Shown here: positions 1-6,695 of the stretch, piece after piece
How positions within the stretch are numbered: position 1 is the stretch's first letter
How the letters are laid out: the number at the start of each line of letters is the position of its first letter
DNA from: an uncultured Microbacteriaceae bacterium
Lineage (GTDB): Bacteria; Actinomycetota; Actinomycetes; Actinomycetales; Microbacteriaceae
NCBI GenBank assembly: GCA_943914115.1
Contig: CALUAU010000109.1
Location: 1 to 6,914, forward strand
Direction: 5' to 3'
DNA: 6,914 bases
Notes under the pieces: model-generated
The model's input: only the letters and a program-made list of their open reading frames with translations
The model's database searches: none
What the model was told of the DNA's origin: nothing
Position numbers and translations under genes: made by a program

Positions 1-44
1 AGATCGACGAGGTCGTTGACAAGCTCGACGGCCCCAACAACTAG
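1..44 (+). CDS. 3' end of an unidentified gene
   Basis: The first 44 bases read as an open frame (codons starting at base 3) that ends in TAG at 42-44. The visible C-terminus is IDEVVDKLDGPNN, a short acidic and hydrophilic tail. It is immediately followed by a strong terminator hairpin, which supports a real gene end here. It does not look like the C-terminus of EF-Tu, which often precedes the S10 operon in related bacteria. Thirteen residues are too few to assign a family. The gene converges on the decarboxylase gene at 125-1519. Confidence 0.55.
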   Translation, partial: IDEVVDKLDGPNN

Positions 45-61
45 TCACCGCGCCCCAAAAC

Positions 62-110
62 TGCGAGCGCCCCGGCAATCGGTTCGATCCGATCGGCCGG
101 GGCGCTCGCA
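62..110. terminator. Probable bidirectional terminator between convergent genes
   Basis: A perfect 15-base inverted repeat (62-76 with 96-110) encloses a second 5-base stem (78-82 with 89-93) and a six-base loop at 83-88, giving a nearly continuous GC-rich hairpin of about 20 pairs. It lies 17 bases after the upstream plus-strand stop codon and 14 bases beyond the minus-strand decarboxylase stop. On the minus strand the stem is followed by G and then TTTT (complement of 57-60), a short U tract. On the plus strand there is no U run, as is common in high-GC actinobacteria. The placement between two convergent stops fits termination in both directions. Confidence 0.85.
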
Positions 111-124
111 CGTATTCGTGGTCG

Positions 125-1519
125 CTACATCGTGTCGATCAACTGCTGGGCCAGTTCGACAGTTGTGCCTGGATTCACGATGGCGAACCGCATGATTGGT
201 TCGCCACGGTGTGACGATGGGGTGACGAATGCCAGCTGTTCATCAAGCATGCGCTCGCTCCAGCGCTCGTAGTCGGCAAGATCCCAGCCGATACGGCGGA
301 ACGCCACCACCGACAGATCCGGCTCGCGCACCAGCTCGAGGTTCGGGTGCTGACGCACTCGCTCAGCAATCGCATGGGCGGTGGTGATGCACTGTTCGAT
401 CGCAGTGCGATAGGCACCAGCACCGTAGGTCGCGAGCGAGAACCACAGCGGCAGCCCGCGTGCTCGGCGCGACAGTTGGATACCGTAGTCTGACGGGTTC
501 CAATCGTCGCCCTCGAGGGTGTCGAGATAGCCCGCCTTCTGCGTGTGGGCGATGCGCGCCAGCTGGGGTTCGCGGTACAGCAGCGCACACGCATCAAAGG
601 GGGCGAAGAGCCACTTGTGCGGGTCAACAATGAGTGAGTCGGCGGCATCGATGCCGTTAAACCGCTCTCGCATTGCGGGTACGAGCGCGGCCGCCAGGCC
701 GTAGGCGCCGTCAATATGCAGCCAGAAATCGTAGCGCTGTTTCAGTTCGGCGATCGAGGCAATGTCGTCGACGATGCCGAGATTGGTTGACCCGGCGGTC
801 GCAACCACTGCAACCACCGCATCCCCGTATTCAGCAAGCGCCGCCTCGACGGCTTCGCCGGATAAGCGACCGAGGTCGTCAACCGGCGCGGTCACCACAT
901 CCACCTCCATCACTTGGGCTGCTGACACCACCGATGAGTGGGTCTCGGCGCTGCAGATCAGCACCCAGCGCGAGGGAAGTTCGTTACCCGACTCGGTTAG
1001 TCGGCGTCGGTGTGCATCGCGGGCGGTGACCAGCGCTGAAAGGTTACCGATGGTGCCACCCTGCATGAATGCGCCGCCGGCGGTTTCGGGTAGACCAAAC
1101 TCGCGGGCGAGAAAGGCGAGCACCTCGTTCTCGGCGTACACGGCACCGGCGCCATCGAGCCAAGAGCCACCAAACACAGAGGATGCCGACACCACCATGT
1201 CGAAAGATACGGCGGCTTTCGTGGGCGCCGAGGGGATAAAAGCAAGGTTGCTGGGGCTATCGGTCGAAACGCAGGCCGGCGCGAGCACTCCCTCGAACAT
1301 CGCCAGCGCCCGTTCAGAGCCGATGCCGTCTTCGCAGATTGAGCCGGGAGCCAGCCGCCGGAACTCTTTGAGGGGGAGCGGCTTATCGAGTGGCACATCA
1401 AAGATGAGTCGTCGTCGCGAGTAGTCGATCACGCGGTCGATCATGGTGAGCATCTCGGGTGAGACCTCGTGCATCCGGGTAGCGCCGGTGGGTTCAGGCA
1501 GAGCGTGGGTTGCGCTCAT
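125..1519 (-). CDS. PLP-dependent group II amino-acid decarboxylase family protein
   Basis: This 464-residue cytosolic enzyme belongs to the fold-type I PLP group II decarboxylase family (aromatic-amino-acid, glutamate and diaminobutyrate decarboxylases), which normally removes the alpha-carboxyl of an amino acid to give an amine. Visible signatures in order are: FIPSAPTKAAV (94-104), a substrate-side segment; GGTIGNL (154-160), phosphate binding; THSS with His194, expected to stack on the PLP ring; ATAGSTNLGIVDD (240-252); HIDGAYG with Asp270, expected to contact the pyridine nitrogen; DPHKW (299-303) with Lys302 as the Schiff-base lysine; and QLSRRARGLPLWF (348-360). Length is normal for the family and all key residues are present. 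The ATG at 1519 is preceded by AAGGA about ten bases upstream. The gene stands alone, divergent from the S10 operon. The substrate cannot be read from sequence, and a related PLP lyase activity is possible. Confidence 0.9.
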   Translation of the reverse strand: MSATHALPEPTGATRMHEVSPEMLTMIDRVIDYSRRRLIFDVPLDKPLPLKEFRRLAPGSICEDGIGSERALAMFEGVLAPACVSTDSPSNLAFIPSAPTKAAVSFDMVVSASSVFGGSWLDGAGAVYAENEVLAFLAREFGLPETAGGAFMQGGTIGNLSALVTARDAHRRRLTESGNELPSRWVLICSAETHSSVVSAAQVMEVDVVTAPVDDLGRLSGEAVEAALAEYGDAVVAVVATAGSTNLGIVDDIASIAELKQRYDFWLHIDGAYGLAAALVPAMRERFNGIDAADSLIVDPHKWLFAPFDACALLYREPQLARIAHTQKAGYLDTLEGDDWNPSDYGIQLSRRARGLPLWFSLATYGAGAYRTAIEQCITTAHAIAERVRQHPNLELVREPDLSVVAFRRIGWDLADYERWSERMLDEQLAFVTPSSHRGEPIMRFAIVNPGTTVELAQQLIDTM

Positions 1520-1547
1520 CGTCGAGCGTTCCTTTCGTTACAGGATG

Positions 1548-1595
1548 CGGTGCCGATAGGGATGGTGCGGCACCGGTTACGACCGTCGCTGGTCG
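1548..1595 (-). promoter_or_regulatory. Two inverted repeats in the decarboxylase 5' leader
   Basis: Just upstream of the decarboxylase ribosome binding site there are two perfect inverted repeats. The first has 8-base arms, CGGTGCCG (1548-1555) and CGGCACCG (1568-1575), around a 12-base loop. The second has 5-base arms, CGACC (1580-1584) and GGTCG (1591-1595), around a six-base loop. If transcription starts upstream of about 1600, both fold as consecutive hairpins in the mRNA leader and could affect translation or stability. Alternatively one may be a protein-binding site. There is no U tract after either, so they are not obvious attenuators. The repeats are directly visible; any regulatory role is inferred. 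Confidence 0.4.
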
Positions 1596-1599
1596 CCGG

Positions 1600-1624
1600 C
1601 ATATAGCCTAGGACTGGGTGTTAA
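1600..1624 (-). promoter_or_regulatory. Weak candidate promoter for the decarboxylase gene
   Basis: An AT-richer patch lies 80-105 bases upstream of the decarboxylase start. On the minus strand it contains TTAACA (1624-1619), one mismatch from a -35 box, and TATATG (1605-1600), a passable -10 box. The spacing between them is only 13 bases, too short for a standard sigma-70 promoter, so at most one of the two is likely used. The gene must have a promoter in this divergent region, and this is the best patch I can find. Confidence 0.25.
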
Positions 1625-1628
1625 AAAT

Positions 1629-1642
1629 TGCATCGGGATGCA
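1629..1642. promoter_or_regulatory. Palindrome TGCATC-GG-GATGCA, candidate operator
   Basis: Perfect 6-base arms, TGCATC (1629-1634) and GATGCA (1637-1642), are separated by two bases. It sits in the divergent intergenic region, just upstream of the candidate decarboxylase promoter and 47 bases before the -35 box of the S10 promoter. The size and symmetry suit a dimeric helix-turn-helix regulator. I see only one copy here and recognise no named motif, so an operator role is inferred. Confidence 0.35.
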
Positions 1643-1689
1643 CGCGCCGAGAGCAAAATCGAGGCTCAGGAAATTCCGACACGCCCGGG

Positions 1690-1719
1690 TTGCACGAACA
1701 GTTCAAGCCGGGCTAAGAT
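1690..1719 (+). promoter_or_regulatory. Sigma-70-type promoter of the S10 operon
   Basis: TTGCAC at 1690-1695 (four of six matches to the consensus -35 box, TTGACA) and TAAGAT at 1714-1719 (four of six to the -10 box, with the key TA and final T) are separated by 18 bases. This is the best promoter match in the intergenic region and points at rpsJ. Transcription would begin near 1725-1727, giving a leader of roughly 300 bases. The element is overlapped by GAACAGTTC (1696-1704) in the spacer and by 6-base arms GCCCGG/CCGGGC at 1683-1688 and 1708-1713. The strength fits a major growth-related operon. The actual start site is not proven. Confidence 0.7.
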
Positions 1720-1725
1720 TCTTGA

Positions 1726-2028
1726 GTTCAATACTTCGGACGGGCCCGGCGCTCTTCGCCGTGAATCCATCCGAATCACTGCCGAGTCAGTGCAACGCCG
1801 TACCGGGTACAGGCGCTGCCGCCGGTAGCAGAGCACGGCTCGGCTGGGCCCAGACCCAAGTGTCTGACTCACCCTGCCGTCACATCTGCCCGAGTGTAAT
1901 CGCGCTCCGGGTCGGTGAACTTGACAGATACATAGTGGTGCACGCCGACTGCAGCGCAGTCCAAATGCAAGTGAGGCCGACCACGGCCGATTCGATCAAG
2001 GCCGCAGGCCAGAGAAACAGGAGTGGAC
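1726..2028 (+). promoter_or_regulatory. Long structured 5' leader of the S10 operon
   Basis: Between the predicted transcription start and rpsJ lie about 300 bases with no credible gene. Several potential hairpins can be read: CGGCG/CGCCG (1747-1751 with 1757-1761); GCTGCC/GGTAGC (1815-1820 with 1824-1829, one G-U pair); an outer stem TCACC/GGTGA (1869-1873 with 1914-1918) enclosing CCCGAG/CTCCGGG (1889-1894 with 1905-1911, one bulge); GACTGC/GCAGTC (1947-1952 with 1956-1961); and GGCCG/CGGCC (1975-1979 with 1984-1988). In E. coli, L4 represses its own S10 operon through a leader of this kind. A comparable autoregulatory role here is inference from position and structure only. No terminator-like U tract is seen. 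Exact boundaries depend on the unmapped start site. Confidence 0.5.
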
Positions 2029-2337
2029 ATGGCGGGACAGAAGATCCGCATTCGACTGAAGTCGTATGACCACGAAGTCATCGACAACTCCGCGCGCAAG
2101 ATCGTCGACACGGTTACCCGCGCAGGCGCATCCGTCATCGGGCCCGTCCCGCTGCCGACCGAGAAGCAGATCATCACCGTGATCCGCTCACCTCACAAGT
2201 ACAAGGACAGCCGCGAGCAGTTTGAAAAGCGCACCCACAAGCGGCTGATCGACATCGTCGACCCGACCCCGAAGGCTGTCGACTCGCTCATGCGTCTCGA
2301 CCTTCCGGCCGACGTCAACATCGAGATCAAGCTCTAG
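2029..2337 (+). CDS. rpsJ: 30S ribosomal protein S10 (NusE)
   Basis: The 102-residue product is a standard-length S10, a 30S head protein that also acts as NusE in transcription antitermination and transcription-translation coupling. The start [19 protein letters not shown], the [10 protein letters not shown] loop segment (37-46), [14 protein letters not shown] (53-66) and the C-terminal [19 protein letters not shown] are hallmark S10 segments. The ATG at 2029 is chosen over an in-frame GTG at 2023 because that GTG forms part of the Shine-Dalgarno AGGAG (2019-2023), five bases before the ATG. It is the first gene of the operon, preceded by the long leader, and is followed eight bases later by rplC. 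Confidence 0.98.
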   Translation: MAGQKIRIRLKSYDHEVIDNSARKIVDTVTRAGASVIGPVPLPTEKQIITVIRSPHKYKDSREQFEKRTHKRLIDIVDPTPKAVDSLMRLDLPADVNIEIKL

Positions 2338-2345
2338 AGGAATCC

Positions 2346-2999
2346 ATGGCTACCGCAACGAAGACATATAAGGGGCTGCTCGGCACCAAGCTGGGCATGA
2401 CCCAGATTTGGGACGAAGAGAACCGCATGGTTCCCGTCACCGTCATCCAGGTGAGCCCGAACGTCGTGACCCAGATCCGCACCCTCGAAAAGGACGGATA
2501 CGAGGCTGTTCAGATCGCCGCGGGTGCGATTGACCCGCGCAAGGTGAACCAGCCCACTGCCGGTCACTTCAAGGCCGCGGGTGTCACCCCGCGCCGTCAC
2601 CTCACCGAGATCCGCACCCCGGATGCATCCGAATACGAACTGGGTCAGGAACTCAACGTCGACATCTTCGAGGTTGGCCAGGTCGTAGACGTGGTCGGCA
2701 CCTCGAAGGGTAAAGGCTTTGCCGGCACCATGAAGCGCCACAACTTCGCGGGTGTGGGCGCATCGCACGGTCAGCACAAAAACCACCGCAAGCCCGGTTC
2801 GATCGGCGCTTCGGCCACCCCCAGCCGCGTGTTTAAGGGCACCCGCATGGCCGGCCGCATGGGTAGCGACCGAGTTACCGTACAGAACCTCACCATTCAG
2901 GGCGTCGACGTCGAGCGCGGTCTGCTGCTCGTCAAGGGCGCCGTGCCCGGCGCTAAGGGCCGACTCGTATTCGTTCGTAACGCAGTGAAGGGAGCCTAG
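2346..2999 (+). CDS. rplC: 50S ribosomal protein L3
   Basis: The 217-residue L3 is an early-assembly 50S protein whose long internal loop reaches toward the peptidyl-transferase centre. Recognisable segments are [14 protein letters not shown] (9-22), [15 protein letters not shown] (120-134), the loop from [15 protein letters not shown] (140-154) to [13 protein letters not shown] (161-173), and [16 protein letters not shown] (190-205). The glutamine methylated by PrmB in E. coli L3 (in SIGQNQTP) is replaced here: the matching stretch is SIGASATP. The Shine-Dalgarno AGAGGA (2336-2341) overlaps the rpsJ stop codon, so translation is likely coupled. The gap to rplD is four bases. Confidence 0.98.
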   Translation: MATATKTYKGLLGTKLGMTQIWDEENRMVPVTVIQVSPNVVTQIRTLEKDGYEAVQIAAGAIDPRKVNQPTAGHFKAAGVTPRRHLTEIRTPDASEYELGQELNVDIFEVGQVVDVVGTSKGKGFAGTMKRHNFAGVGASHGQHKNHRKPGSIGASATPSRVFKGTRMAGRMGSDRVTVQNLTIQGVDVERGLLLVKGAVPGAKGRLVFVRNAVKGA

Positions 3000-3003
3000 C
3001 CAG

Positions 3004-3657
3004 ATGGCTACCAACACCATTGACGTTCTCGACTCGACCGGTAAGAAGACCGGCACCGTTGAACTCCCAGCCGAGCTCTTCGACGTCGAGATCAGCATCC
3101 CTCTCGTGCACCAGGTAGTTGTGGCTCAGCAGGCCGCAGCCCGCCAGGGCACGCACAAGACCAAGAACCGCGGCGAGCGTCGTGGTTCGGGCCGCAAGCC
3201 CTTCAAACAGAAGGGCACCGGTAACGCCCGCCAGGGTTCGGTGCGCATGCCGCAGCACCGCGGTGGCGGTATCGTTCACGGCCCCGTACCGCGCGACTAC
3301 TCGCAGCGCACCCCCAAGAAGATGATCGCCGCCGCCCTGCTGCAGTCGCTCTCAGACCGCGCTCGCGGTGGCCGCATCCACGTGTTTACCGAACTCGTCA
3401 CCGGCGAAGTGCCCTCAACCCGCACCGCCAAGGCTGCCGTTCGCACCGCTGCCCAGGGGCGCAACGTGCTCGTGGTGGCCGACCGTGAAGACACGCTCAC
3501 CCGCAAGTCGGTGCGCAACCTCGAAGAAGCCCACATCATCGCCGCCGACCAGCTCAACGCATACGACGTGCTGGTTGCTGACGACGTTGTCTTCTTGAAG
3601 GACGCCTTCGACGCGTTCGTCGCGAGCAAGACCAACACCACCGTTGAGGAGCAGTAG
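3004..3657 (+). CDS. rplD: 50S ribosomal protein L4
   Basis: The 217-residue L4 binds 23S rRNA early in assembly, and its extended loop lines the peptide exit tunnel. The loop is visible as a basic, glycine-rich region at about residues 48-95 ([19 protein letters not shown], then [20 protein letters not shown]). The globular C-terminal half contains [20 protein letters not shown] and ending features typical of the family. In E. coli L4 is the feedback repressor of this operon; whether that holds here is unknown. The GGGAG ribosome binding site (2990-2994) lies inside the end of rplC, nine bases before the ATG. Length is normal, and rplW follows after two bases. Confidence 0.97.
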   Translation: MATNTIDVLDSTGKKTGTVELPAELFDVEISIPLVHQVVVAQQAAARQGTHKTKNRGERRGSGRKPFKQKGTGNARQGSVRMPQHRGGGIVHGPVPRDYSQRTPKKMIAAALLQSLSDRARGGRIHVFTELVTGEVPSTRTAKAAVRTAAQGRNVLVVADREDTLTRKSVRNLEEAHIIAADQLNAYDVLVADDVVFLKDAFDAFVASKTNTTVEEQ

Positions 3658-3659
3658 AC

Positions 3660-3959
3660 ATGAGCGCAATCAACAAAGACCCGCGCGACGTGATCATCGC
3701 CCCGGTGATCTCTGAGAAGAGCTACGGCCTCATCGACCAGGGCCAGTACACCTTCGAGGTAGACCCCCGCGCCAACAAGACCGAAATCAAGATCGCCATC
3801 GAGCGCATCTTCGATGTTGAGGTCGCAAGCGTTAACACCATCAACCGCAAGGGCAAGACGCGCCGGACTCGTTTCGGCATCGGCAAGCGCAAAGACACCA
3901 AGCGCGCCATCGTCACCCTGAAGTCTGGCTCGATCGACATCTTCTCGAACGTCGGCTAA
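3660..3959 (+). CDS. rplW: 50S ribosomal protein L23
   Basis: The 99-residue L23 sits at the rim of the peptide exit tunnel and is the docking site for trigger factor and the signal recognition particle. The motif APVISEKSY (14-22) places Glu19 at the position of E. coli Glu18, the trigger-factor contact. [19 protein letters not shown] (30-48), [10 protein letters not shown] and [15 protein letters not shown] are typical L23 segments. GAGGAG (3646-3651) lies within the last codons of rplD, eight bases before the ATG, and the genes are two bases apart. A 22-base gap to rplB follows, among the larger gaps in this operon. Confidence 0.97.
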   Translation: MSAINKDPRDVIIAPVISEKSYGLIDQGQYTFEVDPRANKTEIKIAIERIFDVEVASVNTINRKGKTRRTRFGIGKRKDTKRAIVTLKSGSIDIFSNVG

Positions 3960-3981
3960 CCGGAGAACTAGAGGAAGAACC

Positions 3982-4821
3982 ATGGCGATTCGCAATTACA
4001 AGCCCACGACCCCGGGTCGTCGCGGCGGTTCGGTCTCGGAGTTCACCGAGATCACCCGTTCGACCCCCGAGAAGTCGCTGCTCAAGCCGCTGCCGAAGAC
4101 CGGTGGCCGCAACAACCAGGGACGCATCACCACCCGCCACATCGGTGGTGGACACAAGCGTCAGTACCGCGTCATCGACTTCAAGCGCAATGACAAGGAC
4201 GGCATCAACGCCAAGGTCGCTCACATCGAGTACGACCCGAACCGTACCGCCCGCATCGCGCTGCTGCACTTCGTTGACGGCACCAAGCGCTACATCATCG
4301 CACCGAACAAGCTCAAGCAGGGCGACATCGTTGAGTCGGGCCCCAACGCCGACATCAAGCCCGGTAACAACCTGCCGCTGCGCAACATTCCCACCGGTAC
4401 CGTTGTGCACGCCGTTGAGCTGCGCCCCGGCGGCGGCGCCAAGCTCGGCCGTTCGGCCGGCGCCTCGATTCGTCTCGTTGCTAAGGACGGCCCCTACGCG
4501 CAGCTGCGGCTGCCCTCGGGTGAAGTTCGCAACGTCGACGCTCGCTGCCGCGCCACCGTCGGTGAGGTTGGTAACGCTGAGCAGGTGAACATCGACCTAG
4601 GTAAGGCCGGCCGCAAGCGCTGGCTCGGTGTTCGTCCCACCGTTCGTGGTGTCGTGATGAACCCGGTCGACCACCCGCACGGTGGTGGTGAGGGTCGCAC
4701 CTCTGGTGGCCGCCACCCGGTGAGCCCCTGGGGTCAGAAGGAAGGCCGCACCCGCAAGCCGAACCTCGAGTCTGACAAGTACATCGTTCGTCGCCGTCCG
4801 ACCGGCAAGAAGCGCAAGTAG
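3982..4821 (+). CDS. rplB: 50S ribosomal protein L2
   Basis: The 279-residue L2 is one of the most conserved 50S proteins, needed for subunit association and organisation of the peptidyl-transferase centre. Evidence includes the N-terminal [20 protein letters not shown], the RNA-binding core [20 protein letters not shown] (41-60), [18 protein letters not shown], and the diagnostic [13 protein letters not shown] (227-239), whose histidine-rich turn approaches the catalytic centre. The C-terminal tail [13 protein letters not shown] is basic as usual. The Shine-Dalgarno GAGGAAG (3971-3977) precedes the ATG by four bases. Translation ends in two consecutive in-frame TAG codons (4819-4824), with the next gene's ribosome binding site overlapping the second. 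Confidence 0.98.
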   Translation: MAIRNYKPTTPGRRGGSVSEFTEITRSTPEKSLLKPLPKTGGRNNQGRITTRHIGGGHKRQYRVIDFKRNDKDGINAKVAHIEYDPNRTARIALLHFVDGTKRYIIAPNKLKQGDIVESGPNADIKPGNNLPLRNIPTGTVVHAVELRPGGGAKLGRSAGASIRLVAKDGPYAQLRLPSGEVRNVDARCRATVGEVGNAEQVNIDLGKAGRKRWLGVRPTVRGVVMNPVDHPHGGGEGRTSGGRHPVSPWGQKEGRTRKPNLESDKYIVRRRPTGKKRK

Positions 4822-4836
4822 TAGGAGTTCAAGAAG

Positions 4837-5118
4837 ATGCCTCGCAGTCTGAAAAAGGGCCCCTTCGTCGACGAGCACCTGCTGCAAAAGGTGCTGAAGC
4901 AGAACGACGCTGGGTCGAAGAACGTGATCAAAACGTGGTCGCGCCGCTCGATGATTGTGCCCGACATGATCGGCCACACCATCGCCGTGCACGACGGCCG
5001 CAAGCACATCCCGGTGTTCGTCACCGAATCGATGATCGGCCACAAGCTCGGCGAATTCGCGCCGACCCGCACCTTCCGCGGCCACGAGAAGGACGACAAG
5101 AAGGGTCGCCGTCGCTAA
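4837..5118 (+). CDS. rpsS: 30S ribosomal protein S19
   Basis: The 93-residue S19 is a 30S head protein that pairs with S13 and contributes to the bridge with the large subunit and to the A-site region. [16 protein letters not shown] opens the protein. The conserved core runs from [20 protein letters not shown] (32-51) through [20 protein letters not shown] to [12 protein letters not shown] (72-83), followed by a basic tail KKGRRR. Length is normal. The AGGAG site (4823-4827) overlaps the second rplB stop codon, nine bases before the ATG. Confidence 0.98.
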   Translation: MPRSLKKGPFVDEHLLQKVLKQNDAGSKNVIKTWSRRSMIVPDMIGHTIAVHDGRKHIPVFVTESMIGHKLGEFAPTRTFRGHEKDDKKGRRR

Positions 5119-5142
5119 CGCGAGGGCACAAAGGAGGAAATC

Positions 5143-5526
5143 ATGGTGGAAGCGATCGCGCGTGCGCGTCACATCCGCGTCACCCCTCAGAAGGCTCGCC
5201 GCGTCGTCGACCTCGTCCGCGGCAAGCAGGCGCTCGAAGCGCTCGCCATTCTGAAGTTTGCGCCGCAGGGCGCATCCGAACCGGTCTACAAGGCAGTCGC
5301 ATCGGCAGTCGCGAACGCTCGCGTCATCGCCGACAACTCGAACGAATACCTCGACGAGCGTGACCTGTACGTATCGACCATCTACGTCGATGAGGGCGTC
5401 ACCCTCAAGCGTTTCCGTCCGCGCGCCCAGGGCCGTGCCGGACGCATCAACAAGCGCACCAGCCACATCACCGTCGTCGTCTCGACCCCCGAGACCGGCG
5501 CCGACGAGCAGAAGGCGGAGAAGTAA
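5143..5526 (+). CDS. rplV: 50S ribosomal protein L22
   Basis: The 127-residue L22 contacts all 23S rRNA domains, and its long beta-hairpin lines the exit tunnel near the macrolide site. The N-terminal [20 protein letters not shown] (8-27), [12 protein letters not shown] and the hairpin [20 protein letters not shown] (89-108) are characteristic. No deletion or insertion is evident in the hairpin. A C-terminal acidic and lysine tail ([13 protein letters not shown]) follows the ITVVV strand. AAAGGAGG (5130-5137), five bases before the ATG, is the most complete Shine-Dalgarno in the window and follows a 24-base gap. The stop codon overlaps the rpsC start in TAATG. Confidence 0.98.
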   Translation: MVEAIARARHIRVTPQKARRVVDLVRGKQALEALAILKFAPQGASEPVYKAVASAVANARVIADNSNEYLDERDLYVSTIYVDEGVTLKRFRPRAQGRAGRINKRTSHITVVVSTPETGADEQKAEK

Positions 5527-6272
5527 TGGGACAGAAGATCAATCCGTACGGCTTCCGTCTCGGTATCACCACCGACCACCGGTCGCGCTGGTACGCCGAC
5601 TCGACCAAGCCGGGCCAACGCTATGCCGACTACGTGGCTGAGGATGTGCGCATCCGTCAGCACCTCAACGAGTCGCTCGACCGCGCTGGTGTATCACACA
5701 TCGAAATTGAGCGCACCCGCGACCGTGTCCGCGTAGACATTCACACCGCCCGCCCGGGCATCGTGATCGGTCGCCGTGGTGCCGAAGCTGAGCGCATCCG
5801 TGGTGAGCTTGAAAAGCTCACCGGCAAGCAGATTCAGCTCAACATTCTTGAGGTCAAGAACCCCGACCAGGATGCACAGCTGGTTGCTCAGGGCATCGCC
5901 GAGCAGCTTGCCGCCCGGGTGGCCTTCCGTCGCGCAATGCGTAAGGGCCTGCAGGGTGCACAGCGTGCCGGTGCCAAGGGCATCCGAATCCAGGTGTCGG
6001 GTCGACTCGGCGGCGCCGAAATGAGCCGTTCAGAGTTCTACCGCGAGGGCCGCGTGCCCCTGCACACCCTGCGAGCCAACATCGACTACGGCTTCTACGA
6101 GGCAAAGACCACGTACGGCCGCATCGGTGTGAAGGTGTGGATCTACAAGGGTGACCTCACCAACAAGGAGCTTGCTCGCGAGCAGGCAAACATGAAGTCG
6201 CCGCGCGACCGCGGTGACCGTTCGCGCCGCAACCGTCGCAACGACCAGGTTGCTGCTGGATCGGAGGCGTAA
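5526..6272 (+). CDS. rpsC: 30S ribosomal protein S3
   Basis: The 248-residue S3 lies at the mRNA entry channel, where with S4 and S5 it contributes to mRNA unwinding. [14 protein letters not shown] is the usual start. The KH RNA-binding domain has its GXXG loop at IGRRGAE (81-87). [20 protein letters not shown] (133-152) contains the basic residues that face mRNA, and the C-terminal domain shows [20 protein letters not shown] (159-178). A basic, low-complexity tail ([14 protein letters not shown]) ends the protein, as is common in actinobacteria. The start overlaps the rplV stop by one base (TAATG), with GGAG at 5517-5520, so the two are probably translationally coupled. Confidence 0.98.
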   Translation: MGQKINPYGFRLGITTDHRSRWYADSTKPGQRYADYVAEDVRIRQHLNESLDRAGVSHIEIERTRDRVRVDIHTARPGIVIGRRGAEAERIRGELEKLTGKQIQLNILEVKNPDQDAQLVAQGIAEQLAARVAFRRAMRKGLQGAQRAGAKGIRIQVSGRLGGAEMSRSEFYREGRVPLHTLRANIDYGFYEAKTTYGRIGVKVWIYKGDLTNKELAREQANMKSPRDRGDRSRRNRRNDQVAAGSEA

Positions 6273-6275
6273 CCC

Positions 6276-6692
6276 ATGCTGATTCCCCGTCGAGTCAAGC
6301 ACCGTAAGCAGCACCGTCCCAACCGTAAGGGTCAGGCAAGCGGTGGCACCCGCGTGATGTTTGGTGACTACGGCATCCAGGCACTCTCGCCCGCCTACGT
6401 CACCAACCGACAGATTGAGGCTGCGCGTATTGCGATGACCCGCCACATTAAGCGTGGCGGTAAGGTCTGGATCAACATCTTCCCAGACCGCCCGCTCACC
6501 AAGAAGCCCGCCGAAACCCGTATGGGTTCTGGTAAGGGTTCGCCCGAGTGGTGGGTCGCGAACGTCAAGCCCGGCCGCGTGCTGTTCGAGGTGGGCGGTG
6601 TTGACGAGCAGCTCGCTCGCGAAGCGCTCACCCGCGCGATTCACAAACTGCCCCTGAAGGCGCGCATCATCACCCGTGAGGAAAGCGAGTAA
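6276..6692 (+). CDS. rplP: 50S ribosomal protein L16
   Basis: The 138-residue L16 binds near the A-site tRNA elbow and helps organise the peptidyl-transferase centre late in 50S assembly. Key segments are [35 protein letters not shown] (30-49), [20 protein letters not shown] (63-82) and [19 protein letters not shown] (82-100). Arg82 aligns with the arginine hydroxylated in E. coli L16 (Arg81); I cannot tell whether it is modified here. GGAGG (6263-6267) lies in the end of rpsC, eight bases before the ATG, and the gap between the genes is three bases. Confidence 0.98.
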   Translation: MLIPRRVKHRKQHRPNRKGQASGGTRVMFGDYGIQALSPAYVTNRQIEAARIAMTRHIKRGGKVWINIFPDRPLTKKPAETRMGSGKGSPEWWVANVKPGRVLFEVGGVDEQLAREALTRAIHKLPLKARIITREESE

Positions 6693-6695
6693 GCA

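Noticed and set aside
1696..1704. GAACAGTTC as a LexA (SOS) box
   Set aside because: The actinobacterial SOS box has GAAC and GTTC separated by four bases; here the spacer is one base.
1844..1853. CTGGGCCCAG palindrome in the leader as a terminator or operator
   Set aside because: It has no loop of its own and no following U tract, and short GC palindromes are frequent in DNA of this composition.
1921..1936. TTGACA followed by an AT-rich stretch, as a second rpsJ promoter
   Set aside because: The hexamer is a perfect -35 box, but no acceptable -10 box lies 16-19 bases downstream (about 1943-1951 reads GCCGACTG and similar). CATAGT at 1931 is far too close.
1638..2069. 143-codon plus-strand open frame through the divergent region into rpsJ
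   Set aside because: Its start lies upstream of the S10 promoter and has no Shine-Dalgarno. The protein resembles no family I know, it crosses the leader hairpins, and it ends out of frame inside rpsJ. A shorter version starting at ATG 1965 also lacks a ribosome binding site.
2334..3098. 254-codon minus-strand open frame opposite rplC
   Set aside because: This is an antisense shadow of a highly biased, GC-rich ribosomal gene. It has no recognisable domain and the frame is explained by the codon bias of rplC.
4819..4824. Tandem TAG TAG at the end of rplB as a recoding signal
   Set aside because: L2 is already at its normal length and the second stop overlaps the rpsS Shine-Dalgarno, so a simple double stop explains it.
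4597..5466. 289-codon minus-strand open frame opposite rplB, rpsS and rplV
   Set aside because: It spans three certain genes on the other strand and shows low-complexity valine, leucine, arginine and aspartate content typical of antisense frames in high-GC DNA.
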